A DNA stretch of 64,000 bases from Xanthobacteraceae bacterium (GTDB lineage Bacteria > Pseudomonadota > Alphaproteobacteria > Rhizobiales > Xanthobacteraceae): positions 1,550,001 through 1,614,000 of the forward strand of contig CP075369.1 of NCBI GenBank assembly GCA_019454205.1, written 5' to 3'. The notes below the pieces were generated by a model that worked only from the letters and a program-made list of their open reading frames with translations, had not been told where the DNA came from and did no database searches. Both the position numbers and the translations under genes were made by a program. This document shows positions 15,343 through 23,300 of this stretch, piece after piece (position 1 is the stretch's first letter; every line of letters begins with the position of its first letter).

Positions 15343-17673
15343 ATGCCGGATTCTCCCGGCACGAAACTGCCCGCGCTGCGAGTAGCGTTTCCCGTCTTTC
15401 TGGCCTGCGCGCTGACCGGCTATGCGACGCTCTACTTCGGCATCGTGCCGGGGCTGGCGGCGGCAATCGTGCTGGCGCTCGCGGGCGCGTGGATCGTCGA
15501 ACGCAAGTTCGCTTCGCTCACCGATGCCATCGCCCGCATCTCGGAAGGCGACCGTTTCGCGGAATTGCCGGAGCGTGCGCGCGGCGCGACCTTCGAGCGG
15601 CTCGCTTCCGCGGCGGAAGCCATGCGGCGTACCCTGATCGACGCCGATGCGCTGGCGGCGGATCAGGGTTCGCGCGAGGCGGAAGCCCGGCTGCGCCATG
15701 CAGGCCGCGTATTCTTCACCAAAAAATTCCGTCTCGCCATCGACGAGATCCTCACGACCTTCGCCGCCGCAAGCGAGGAAATCCGCATCACCGCTAACGA
15801 ACTCGCCGCGCGCAATTCAAAGATGCGGACGCAGGTGTCGGACGCCTCGGCGGTCGCCTCGACCGCCGCAAAGGACTCCGAAGCCGTCGCCGGTTCCGCG
15901 AACGAGCTGCTCCAGCTTCTCGATCAGTCCGCGGTGCAGATCCAGAAGGCGCAGGCCGCGACCGAACGCACCGTGCACGATCTCGCGCGGACCGACGAAA
16001 TCGTGCGCAGTCTCACCGCCTCCGCGCATCATATCGACGAGGTGGTAAAATCCATTCAGGCGATTGCCGACAAGACCTCCCTGCTCGCGCTCAACGCCCA
16101 CATCGAAGCGTCACGCGCGGGCGAAGCCGGCAAGGGCTTCTCGGTGGTCGCTAGCGAAGTGAAGGCGCTGGCCGCGCAGACCGCGAAAGCGACCGGCAAC
16201 ATCGAGACGCAGATCGGCGGCATCCGGAAAGCCGTGGAAGATACGGTCGCCGCCATCCGTGCGGTTTCGGAGAGCGTGGAATCCATGAGCGGCATGAGTC
16301 GCAGCATGACGGCGCATCTCGATCATCAATCCGAGGAACTGCGCCGCATCAGCGACCGCGCCGCGCTGGTGGCCGATGGCGTCGGTGGTGCGCTGCCGGA
16401 AATCGCTTCCGCCGTGACGCAGGTGGAAGACGCGGGCGAGTCCGTGCTCACCACCGCGAACGACCTGATCGACCGCTCGCAATGGATGATGGACGCGGTC
16501 GAGCGCTATTTCGTCAACCTCGACAGCGGCGCGATCCGCGTCGGCATCCTCCATTCGCTCTCCGGCACCATGACCGCGAGCGAACGGCCGCTGCAATCCT
16601 TGCTGGTCATGCTGATCGAGCAACTCAACGAACGCGGCGGCCTGCTCGGCCGTCCGGTCGAGGCCGTCATCATGAACCCGCGCTCCGAATGGCAGCTCTA
16701 CGCCGATCAGGCGCGCAAGATGCTGAACGAGCAAAAGGTGGCGGCAATATTCGGCTGCTGGAGTTCGGCTTCGCGCAAGCAGGTTCTGCCGGTCGTCGAA
16801 CAGGCGAACGGCCTCCTGTTCTATCCGAGCCAGTATGAAGGCGAGGAACAATCGAGGAATGTCTTCTACATGGGCGGCACGCCGCAGCAGCAGGCGCTGC
16901 CCGCGATCGAATATCTGCGCCGGCAGGGCCGCAGGCGTTTCTTCCTCGTCGGCTCCGACTATGTATATCCGCGCACGACCTTCGCCATACTTCGCAACTA
17001 TCTTCTGAATATCGGCATCGGCAGCGGCGACGTCTCGGAAGTATTCGTCCCGCTCGGCTTCGAGGACTGGCGCGCGACAGTCGCGGACATCAAGCGCTTT
17101 GCGGCGCAGGGACAGGCGGCCGTTATCTCCACCATCAGCGGCGACTCCAATGTCGAGTTTTACCGCGAGTTCGCGCGCGCCGGACTAACGGCAGAGAATA
17201 TGCCGGTGATGTCGCTTTCCATCGGCGAGGCGGAAGTGAAGGCGCTGCCGCGCGCCATCACCACGGGGCATTTCGTTTCGTGGAATTATCTACAGCGCAT
17301 CGAGAGCCGCGAAAACGAAATCTTCGTCGGCTCCTGGCGTAATTATTCGAAGAACGGCGCGGCCATCACCAACGATCCGATGGAAGCGACGTGGATCGGA
17401 TTCAACTTATGGGCGGCGGCAGTGACGAAAGCCCGGTCAATAGAAACCGGCCTCGTGCGTCAGGCGCTCTCCGGGCTTTCGCTCGACGCACCGAGCGGTT
17501 TCCGCGTCCATGTCGACCGCGATAACCAGCATCTGCACAAGCCGGCAATGGTCGGCCGCATCGACAAGGAAGGTGGCATCACACCGGTCTGGGTCAGCGA
17601 TAGCGTCCTTGCGCCTGAGCCGTGGAGCAAATGGCTGAAAGACAGGACCGCGCGCAACGAAGCGGCCGCATAA
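15343..17673 (+). CDS. methyl-accepting chemotaxis signalling domain fused to C-terminal UrtA-like binding domain
   Basis: 776 residues from ATG 15343 (GAGGAG nine bases upstream; the frame is open 22 codons further). Order: a tight pair of membrane helices at about 14-31 and 34-52 with almost no periplasmic loop; a coiled-coil linker; an MCP signalling hairpin with tip near 241-278 (IADKTSLLALNAHIEASRAG); then, from about residue 397, a complete periplasmic-binding-protein-like domain of the urea/amide UrtA type (RVGILHSLSGTM, FGCWSSASRKQVLPV, GLLFYPSQYEGEE, STISGDSNVEFY). No signal peptide precedes that domain, so it should lie in the cytoplasm: a receptor sensing an intracellular small amide or amino acid. 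Ligand and pathway are inference. Confidence 0.88.
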   Translation: MPDSPGTKLPALRVAFPVFLACALTGYATLYFGIVPGLAAAIVLALAGAWIVERKFASLTDAIARISEGDRFAELPERARGATFERLASAAEAMRRTLIDADALAADQGSREAEARLRHAGRVFFTKKFRLAIDEILTTFAAASEEIRITANELAARNSKMRTQVSDASAVASTAAKDSEAVAGSANELLQLLDQSAVQIQKAQAATERTVHDLARTDEIVRSLTASAHHIDEVVKSIQAIADKTSLLALNAHIEASRAGEAGKGFSVVASEVKALAAQTAKATGNIETQIGGIRKAVEDTVAAIRAVSESVESMSGMSRSMTAHLDHQSEELRRISDRAALVADGVGGALPEIASAVTQVEDAGESVLTTANDLIDRSQWMMDAVERYFVNLDSGAIRVGILHSLSGTMTASERPLQSLLVMLIEQLNERGGLLGRPVEAVIMNPRSEWQLYADQARKMLNEQKVAAIFGCWSSASRKQVLPVVEQANGLLFYPSQYEGEEQSRNVFYMGGTPQQQALPAIEYLRRQGRRRFFLVGSDYVYPRTTFAILRNYLLNIGIGSGDVSEVFVPLGFEDWRATVADIKRFAAQGQAAVISTISGDSNVEFYREFARAGLTAENMPVMSLSIGEAEVKALPRAITTGHFVSWNYLQRIESRENEIFVGSWRNYSKNGAAITNDPMEATWIGFNLWAAAVTKARSIETGLVRQALSGLSLDAPSGFRVHVDRDNQHLHKPAMVGRIDKEGGITPVWVSDSVLAPEPWSKWLKDRTARNEAAA

Positions 17674-17687
17674 CGAACGCTTGCCGC

Positions 17688-17903
17688 TTATGCTGGCAAG
17701 ATCGTCCCGCCACGATCGAGCCGCGCGACAAGGCGCGAGCTTTGCCAAAGCTCGATCAGCCGGTCGGCACGAAATGCCCGCACCCGTTCGATGCAATCGT
17801 TATCGTCGTCGCATTCAATGTTTTCGACGCGCTCGATATTGCCCTGCAGATCGCGGAAGAACGCCCGATAGGAAATGCGCACGCCACTGGTTTTTTCGGT
17901 CAT
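17688..17903 (-). CDS. small hypothetical protein
   Basis: A 71-residue acidic-centred protein starting MTEKTSGVRISYRAFFRDLQ, with GAGG nine bases before ATG 17903 (the frame is open ten codons further). The middle, VENIECDDDNDCIERVRAF, is followed by LIELWQSSRLVARLDRGG. The pattern resembles short rhizobial proteins of about 70 residues whose function is unknown. It converges with the chemoreceptor fusion, 14 bases apart. Confidence 0.6.
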   Translation of the reverse strand: MTEKTSGVRISYRAFFRDLQGNIERVENIECDDDNDCIERVRAFRADRLIELWQSSRLVARLDRGGTILPA

Positions 17904-17991
17904 GACCGGAATCCTCTTCCGGAGAAGATACACCCGATCGGACGGGCCTAGTGTCGCTTAGCGCACAGAGCGGCACAGCGATTCAAAGCAA

Positions 17992-18019
17992 AACGCCCCG
18001 GCTTTGACACCGGGGCGTT
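17992..18019 (-). terminator. Rho-independent terminator after ldtR
   Basis: AACGCCCCGG and CCGGGGCGTT make a perfect 10-base stem around an eight-base loop. On the minus strand it runs into TTTT. It lies 22 bases past the ldtR stop. Confidence 0.85.
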
Positions 18020-18040
18020 CATATCGATCACCTTCAAGCC

Positions 18041-18553
18041 TTAGAGGCGATACAAAATCTGGTCAGTCCAAAAACGCTCCAGACGCTGCAACGCCTTGTT
18101 CAGCGTGGTCAGGTCGTTGGAGCCGATGCCACCGACCTGCTCCAGCGTGCGCACGTGCTTCTGGTAAAGCGTCTCGACGATTTCGTGGACTTCCTTGCCC
18201 TTGTCGGTGAGGCTGATGCGCACCGAGCGGCGGTCGATCCGCGAACGCTGGTGATGCAGATAGCCCATCTCGACGAGCTTCTTGAGGTTATAGGAGACGT
18301 TCGAGCCGAGGTAATAGCCGCGCGTGCGCAGCTCGCCTGCGGTAAGCTCGCTGCCACCGATGTTGAACAGCAAGAGCGCCTGCACGCTGTTGATGTCCGA
18401 GCGGCCGCGGCGGTCGAATTCGTCCTTGATGACGTCGAGCAGACGGCGATGCAGCCGTTCCACCAGCGTCAACGCTTCGAGGTAGGGAGTTTTCAGCTCC
18501 TCATATCGCTCGAGCGGTTCGGCGGCATGCGCCGCGCGCGCTACGTTCTTCAT
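18041..18553 (-). CDS. ldtR: MarR-family regulator LdtR
   Basis: A 170-residue winged-helix regulator. The N-terminal half has LVERLHRRLLDVIKDEFDRR and the DNA-binding part has ELTAGELRTRGYYLGSNVSY, LVEMGYLHHQRSRIDRRSVR and ISLTDKGKEVHE. The RGYYLGSNVSYNLKKL stretch is, to my knowledge, typical of LdtR, the MarR-like regulator of an L,D-transpeptidase and osmotic tolerance in Hyphomicrobiales. The 158 bases upstream carry two inverted repeats, so autoregulation is plausible. It has its own terminator and is monocistronic as far as visible. Confidence 0.85.
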   Translation of the reverse strand: MKNVARAAHAAEPLERYEELKTPYLEALTLVERLHRRLLDVIKDEFDRRGRSDINSVQALLLFNIGGSELTAGELRTRGYYLGSNVSYNLKKLVEMGYLHHQRSRIDRRSVRISLTDKGKEVHEIVETLYQKHVRTLEQVGGIGSNDLTTLNKALQRLERFWTDQILYRL

Positions 18554-18603
18554 TGTTCTACGCCCCGTGTGTTCGTTTTTATCGGCGGAGTTCGCCCCGC
18601 TCG

Positions 18604-18654
18604 TTGTGCATCTTTGTACACAAGACGCGAAAAGGAAGTCTTAAATTGAAGACT
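18604..18654 (-). promoter_or_regulatory. two inverted repeats upstream of ldtR
   Basis: TTGTG-N10-CACAA at 18604-18623 and AGTCTT-N6-AAGACT at 18637-18654 lie 51-101 bases upstream of the ldtR start. Size and position suit a MarR-type operator, possibly of LdtR itself, but the true LdtR box is not certain to me. Confidence 0.4.
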
Positions 18655-18711
18655 AAACGCTTCCTTCGGAAACAGGATTGACGATTGGTTTATGAAGCGC
18701 GGAAAAGCCTT

Positions 18712-19635
18712 TCAAACCGCGTCATTTCTGGCCAGCTTGCAAGGGAAGCGCTCGTCCCCTGCCTCAATCTGGAACGTCGCGTGTACGATTCCGAAACGAT
18801 GTTCGAGATCGTCGTGCGCGCGATGCAGGAATTCGTCGTCCAGTCCCGCGCCGGGACGTACCAGATGCGCGGTGAGCGCGATCTCCGTCGTGCTGATCGC
18901 CCAGATGTGCAGATCGTGTACGCCTGTGACGCCGGGCAACGCTTCGAGAAAGCGCTCGACTGCCATGCGATCGATCTTCGGCGGCACCATATCGAGCGAC
19001 AGCGCAGTGGATTCGCGCGCCAGCCGCCACGTGCTCCACAAAATGACGCCGCCAATCAGGATGCTGATCGCCGGGTCCAACCACAGCCAGCCCGTGAACA
19101 GGATCAATAAGCCCGCGAGCACTACGCCGACCGACACCGCGGCGTCGGCTGCCATGTGCTGGAATGCGCCTTCGATATTGATGTCGTGCTCGCGACCACG
19201 CATGAACAGAAATGCGGTCGTGCCGTTGACGAGCACGCCGAGCGCCGCGACTACGATCACGGTCATGCTTGCCACCGGCTGCGGATCGAAGAAGCGCTGC
19301 ACCGCTTCGACCACGATCCAGACCACCGCGGCGATCAGCAGCCCGGCGTTGGCCAGCGCAGCAAGAATGGAAGCACGGCGAAATCCGTAAGTACGCCGCT
19401 CGCTCGGCTTCTTGCGCGCAAGCCATGCCGCAAACCATGCGATCACCAGACCGGCTACGTCGGAGAGGTTGTGTCCGGCATCCGCGATCAGCGCGAGCGA
19501 TTGCGCGAGATAGCCGAATACGAACTCCGCCGCGACAAATCCTAGATTGAGTGTAATCCCGATTGCGAAGGCACGATCATAGCGCGCGGGTCCATGCGAA
19601 TGACCTTCGTGCGCGTGATCGTGACCGCCGTGCAT
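18712..19635 (-). CDS. cation diffusion facilitator metal exporter
   Basis: A 307-residue CDF-family antiporter, probably for Zn2+ or Co2+. N-terminal His-rich tail MHGGHDHAHEGHSHGP, six predicted membrane helices and the site-A motif DAGHNLSDVAGL (helix 2) paired with HMAADAAVSVGV (helix 5). The cytoplasmic domain follows: PPKIDRMAVERFLEALPGVT and HDLHIWAISTTEIALTAHLV. The HD..D / H...D arrangement suits zinc. It precedes ldtR and follows mmsB by six bases, all on the same strand, so it may be read through from the valine operon. Confidence 0.9.
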   Translation of the reverse strand: MHGGHDHAHEGHSHGPARYDRAFAIGITLNLGFVAAEFVFGYLAQSLALIADAGHNLSDVAGLVIAWFAAWLARKKPSERRTYGFRRASILAALANAGLLIAAVVWIVVEAVQRFFDPQPVASMTVIVVAALGVLVNGTTAFLFMRGREHDINIEGAFQHMAADAAVSVGVVLAGLLILFTGWLWLDPAISILIGGVILWSTWRLARESTALSLDMVPPKIDRMAVERFLEALPGVTGVHDLHIWAISTTEIALTAHLVRPGAGLDDEFLHRAHDDLEHRFGIVHATFQIEAGDERFPCKLARNDAV

Positions 19636-19641
19636 GCCTGC

Positions 19642-20529
19642 TTAGGACTTCCGCAGATAATTAATGATGCCGGAGAAGTCCCTGCCCGCTTCGCCGCTGT
19701 CGGCAAACTTTTGATAGAGCGCGGTCGCGTCCGCGCCGAGCGGCGTGCTGGCGCCCGCCGACTTTGCCGCTTCCTGCGACAGCTTGAGGTCTTTCAACAT
19801 CATCGCCGCGGTGAAGCCCGCTGCGTAATCGCGGTTCGCGGGCGATGTCGGTACCGGACCCGGCACCGGGCAATAGGTCGTCATCGACCAGCATTGGCCG
19901 GAAGACTTCGAGGAAATGTCGAACAGCTTCTGCTTGTCGAGGCCGAGTTTCTCCGCGAGCACGAAGGCTTCCGACACCGCGATCATCGAGATGCCGAGGA
20001 TCATGTTGTTGCAGATCTTCGCCGCCTGCCCGGCACCCGCCGCGCCTGCATGCACGATGGTCTTGCCCATCTGTTCGAGGACCGGCTTCGCCTTGGCGAA
20101 TGCCGCATCCGAACCGCCGACCATGAAAGTGAGCGTCCCGCCCGACGCGCCGCCGACGCCGCCGGAAACCGGCGCATCGAGCATGAGGAAACCTTTCTTC
20201 TCCGCTTCCGCGATCACCGCCCGCGCGCTCTCCACGTCGATGGTCGAGCAGTCGATGAACACCGCGCCTTGCTTCGCGCGCGCGAATACGCCGCCGTTGC
20301 CAAGATAGACGTCGCGCACATGTTGGCCCGCGGGCAGCATCGTGACCACGAAATCCATATTCGCCGCGGCGTCGCCAATCTCCTTGGCCACGGCACCACC
20401 GCTTTCAGCGAGCTTGCCCGGTCCCGCCGGCGTCACGTCGAAGCCGATAACCTTGTGTCCGGCCTTGATGAGATTTTGCGCCATCGGCAAACCCATGTTG
20501 CCGAGACCGATGAAACCGATATTCGCCAT
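19642..20529 (-). CDS. mmsB: 3-hydroxyisobutyrate dehydrogenase
   Basis: NAD-dependent oxidation of 3-hydroxyisobutyrate to methylmalonate semialdehyde in valine degradation. N-terminal Rossmann motif IGFIGLGNMGLPMAQNL; substrate motif DAPVSGGVGGASGGTLTFMV; catalytic Lys in GAGQAAKICNNMILG. 295 residues is normal. It is the last of four genes whose order follows the pathway (isobutyryl-CoA dehydrogenase, 3-hydroxyisobutyryl-CoA hydrolase, small membrane protein, mmsB). The partner mmsA is not in the window. Confidence 0.95.
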   Translation of the reverse strand: MANIGFIGLGNMGLPMAQNLIKAGHKVIGFDVTPAGPGKLAESGGAVAKEIGDAAANMDFVVTMLPAGQHVRDVYLGNGGVFARAKQGAVFIDCSTIDVESARAVIAEAEKKGFLMLDAPVSGGVGGASGGTLTFMVGGSDAAFAKAKPVLEQMGKTIVHAGAAGAGQAAKICNNMILGISMIAVSEAFVLAEKLGLDKQKLFDISSKSSGQCWSMTTYCPVPGPVPTSPANRDYAAGFTAAMMLKDLKLSQEAAKSAGASTPLGADATALYQKFADSGEAGRDFSGIINYLRKS

Positions 20530-20550
20530 GATGCGCCTCCCGTATTTTCT

Positions 20551-20979
20551 TTATGTGTGTTCTTCTTCGTAGACCTTGAAGCGGACCAGCACGTAGCCCG
20601 CGATCAGCAGCGTTTCCAGAATCGTGAACAGCACTAGCAGCCCCGCGATTTCGGAAAACGCGATGTCGGCGGAAATCTGCGCCGCGGCGACGATCAGCCA
20701 GAGCGTCGCCCCCCATGTGGAGCCGAGCCACAGCGCCACCCCCGCCACGACATCGATCACCGCGAAGAATACGGTCGCACCTTTCGCTTCAATCGGAAGC
20801 TGCTGGAACGGCGTGCCGAAACCAATCCCGCAAATGATCGCCCAGCCGATCAGCCCCTTGAACATCATGAAGCCGCCGGCCGCACGTTGGTAGTTGATCA
20901 GCATGCGCCGCCACGGCTTGATCTCGACCGAGTCACGGCCGATCGCGGCGTCCATCGGATCGTCTTCGGCCATGCTCAC
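20551..20979 (-). CDS. DUF6163-like membrane protein
   Basis: A 142-residue protein with a polar N-terminus and four hydrophobic segments: MMFKGLIGWAIICGIGFGTP, GATVFFAVIDVVAGVALWLG, GATLWLIVAAAQISADIAF and LVLFTILETLLIAGYVLV. I recall this as the DUF6163 family of Hyphomicrobiales. The start is GTG 20979, which overlaps the hydrolase stop as GTGA; ATG 20973 is the alternative. It sits inside the valine-degradation cluster, so it is co-transcribed with it, but no role in the pathway is known to me. Confidence 0.75.
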   Translation of the reverse strand: MSMAEDDPMDAAIGRDSVEIKPWRRMLINYQRAAGGFMMFKGLIGWAIICGIGFGTPFQQLPIEAKGATVFFAVIDVVAGVALWLGSTWGATLWLIVAAAQISADIAFSEIAGLLVLFTILETLLIAGYVLVRFKVYEEEHT

Positions 20980-22019
20980 AGGCGCAGTTCCTCCTGCGGG
21001 GGCAGCGGCGCGAAGTATTCTTCAACGTCGCTTTCGCTCACGGATTCCAGCGCCGAAGGACTCCATTTCGGCGCGTTGTCCTTATCGATCACCACTGCCC
21101 GGATGCCTTCGTAGAACTCCGGCTCGCGCGCCACGCGGTTCACAATGCGAAACTCGGTCTGCATCGCCTCCGCGAAGTCGAGCTTTCCGCCACGGTGCAC
21201 CTGCTCGAAGGCGATCTTGAGGCTGGTTGGAGACTTCTGCCGGATTGCGCGTGCGAGCTGGGATGCAAACTCACTCATCTCACCGTCGAGTGCGCTCACG
21301 ATTTCCTCGACGCTCGGCCGCGCGAAGATGCGGTCGATCATCGGATGCTCGTCTTCGAGCTTTCCTTTTTGCTTCTCGCCCGCAAAAGTTTTCAGGATTT
21401 CACCCGGTTCTTCGTCCGTGGTGAGCGCGCGCTCCAGTTCGGGGAAAGAAGCGCTCGGTACGCGGTGTGTGGCGAGGCCACAGTAAACGCCATCATCCGC
21501 ATTCACGCGCCAGCCGGTCAATCCGATCCACATGCCGATCTTGCCGGGAAGGCGCGGCAGCACATGGGTCGCGCCCACATCGGGAAAAAATCCGATGCCG
21601 ACTTCCGGATAGGCGAAGGAATATCTGTCGCCCGCTACGCGGTGCGAGCCGTGGACCGACAAGCCCACGCCGCCGCCCATGACAATGCCGTCGATCAGCG
21701 CGATATACGGCTTCGGGTAATGCTTGATGCGATGGTTGAGCGTGTATTCGGTACGCCAGAAGTCGATGGACTTCTGCACCTGCCCCGCCTTGTATTGTTC
21801 GTAGAGTGCGCGGATGTCGCCGCCAGCGCAGAAAGCGCGGTCGCCCGCCGCCTTCACCACCACATGTGCAATCGCACTGTCATTCTCCCAGACATCGAGT
21901 TGGCGTGCGAGTTGGCGCACCATGTTGTCGGTGGCGGCGTTCAGCGCATAGGGGCGATTCAGCGTAACGAAGCCCGCGCAACCGCGCCGCTCGAACAGGA
22001 TTTCGGGTTCGGTATTCAT
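20976..22019 (-). CDS. 3-hydroxyisobutyryl-CoA hydrolase (enoyl-CoA hydratase/isomerase superfamily)
   Basis: A 347-residue crotonase-fold protein longer than ordinary enoyl-CoA hydratases, with the HIBYL-CoA hydrolase pattern: GDRAFCAGGDIRALYE, PYIALIDGIVMGGGVGLSVH, FAYPEVGIGFFPDVGATHVL, then a C-terminal part with EQVHRGGKLDFAEAMQTEFR and APKWSP. The GFFPDVG stretch carries the catalytic acid of this subfamily. It removes CoA from 3-hydroxyisobutyryl-CoA in valine degradation. It starts directly after the stop of the dehydrogenase gene. Confidence 0.92.
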   Translation of the reverse strand: MNTEPEILFERRGCAGFVTLNRPYALNAATDNMVRQLARQLDVWENDSAIAHVVVKAAGDRAFCAGGDIRALYEQYKAGQVQKSIDFWRTEYTLNHRIKHYPKPYIALIDGIVMGGGVGLSVHGSHRVAGDRYSFAYPEVGIGFFPDVGATHVLPRLPGKIGMWIGLTGWRVNADDGVYCGLATHRVPSASFPELERALTTDEEPGEILKTFAGEKQKGKLEDEHPMIDRIFARPSVEEIVSALDGEMSEFASQLARAIRQKSPTSLKIAFEQVHRGGKLDFAEAMQTEFRIVNRVAREPEFYEGIRAVVIDKDNAPKWSPSALESVSESDVEEYFAPLPPQEELRL

Positions 22020-23159
22020 TCAGTTCGCCAGCATTTCCCGCGCGATGATGACGCGCATGATTTCGTTGGTGCCTTCCAGAATCTGATGCACGCGCACGTC
22101 GCGCAGCACGCGCTCGATGGGATGGTCGCGCAGGTATCCGTAGCCGCCGTGCAGTTGCAGGCAGCCGTTCACGACCTCGAAGCCGACATCGGTCGCGCGG
22201 CGCTTCGCCATCGCGGCCATGCGCGTTGCGTTCGGCGCCTTGTCGCCGACCTTTTGTGCCGCCGCCCAGAGCAGCAAACGCGCACTCTCAAGCTCGGTCG
22301 CAAAATCGGCCACGCGAAACTGCAACGCCTGAAAATCCGCGAGCCGCGTCCCGAATTGTTTCCGCTCGCGCATGTATGAGAGGGTCCGGTCGAGGCAGAA
22401 CTGCGCGCCGCCGAGCGAGCACGCGCCGATATTCAGCCGTCCGCCGTCCAGTCCCGCCATCGCGATGCGGAAGCCCTGCCCCTCGTTGCCGATCAGATTG
22501 GAAACGGGCACGCGGCAATTCTGAAAAATCACGGCGGAAGTCGGCTGCGACTTCCAGCCGAGTTTCTGTTCCTGCGCGCCGAAGCTTAGCCCCGGCGTGC
22601 CCTTCTCGACGACGATGCAGGAAATGCCGCGTGGCCCCGGCTCGCCGGTGCGCACCATGCATACATATATATCGGAAGCGCCGCCGCCGGAGATGAACGC
22701 CTTCTCGCCGTTCAGGACATAATGGTCGCCGTCGCGCTTTGCATTTGTGCGAAGCGACGCCGCATCCGAACCCGCACCCGGCTCGGTCAGGCAATAACTC
22801 GCGAAATGCTCCATCGTGGTGAGCTTCGGGAGAAAGCGCTGCCGCGCGTCCTCGCTCCCGAACGTGTCGATCATCCACGCGGCCATGTTGTGGATCGAGA
22901 TATAGGCGGCGGTCGAGGTGCAGCCCTGCGCCAGCTCCTCGAAGATGATCGCGGCGTCCAAGCGCGTCAGCGCCGAGCCGCCCACGTCTTCCTTCACGTA
23001 AATCCCGCCGAAGCCGAGCGCGGCGGCCGCCCGCAACTGCTCGACCGGGAAGATGGACTTCTCGTCCCACTCCCGCGCCCGCGGCATCATTTCCTCGCGC
23101 GCGAAAGCCCGCGCCGCATCGCGGAAAGCCTGCTGTTCCCCGGAAAGCTCGAAATCCAT
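22020..23159 (-). CDS. isobutyryl-CoA dehydrogenase-type acyl-CoA dehydrogenase
   Basis: A 379-residue FAD enzyme. Motifs: YCLTEPGAGSDAASLRTNA, KAFISGGGASDIYVCM, GQGFRIAMAGLDGGR, RKQFGTRLADFQALQFRVAD and the C-terminal ILEGTNEIMRVIIAREML. STAAYISIHNMAAWMIDTFG resembles isobutyryl-CoA dehydrogenases (ACAD8-like). Context with HIBYL-CoA hydrolase and mmsB supports isobutyryl-CoA to methacrylyl-CoA in valine degradation. It is the first gene of the cluster; the 141 bases to hemB hold the divergent promoters. Confidence 0.9.
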   Translation of the reverse strand: MDFELSGEQQAFRDAARAFAREEMMPRAREWDEKSIFPVEQLRAAAALGFGGIYVKEDVGGSALTRLDAAIIFEELAQGCTSTAAYISIHNMAAWMIDTFGSEDARQRFLPKLTTMEHFASYCLTEPGAGSDAASLRTNAKRDGDHYVLNGEKAFISGGGASDIYVCMVRTGEPGPRGISCIVVEKGTPGLSFGAQEQKLGWKSQPTSAVIFQNCRVPVSNLIGNEGQGFRIAMAGLDGGRLNIGACSLGGAQFCLDRTLSYMRERKQFGTRLADFQALQFRVADFATELESARLLLWAAAQKVGDKAPNATRMAAMAKRRATDVGFEVVNGCLQLHGGYGYLRDHPIERVLRDVRVHQILEGTNEIMRVIIAREMLAN

Positions 23160-23300
23160 TGGCGTCTGCTTTTTATCCTTTGATCTAGCGCATATCCGGG
23201 CCTTCGCCGCGCCGTCAACGATAGACGTGACAATCCCTTGGGCCGGCCGTCGCGGCGCGATATTGTAGCGAAAACCGCAACTTCGAGGAGCAAGCCAGCC

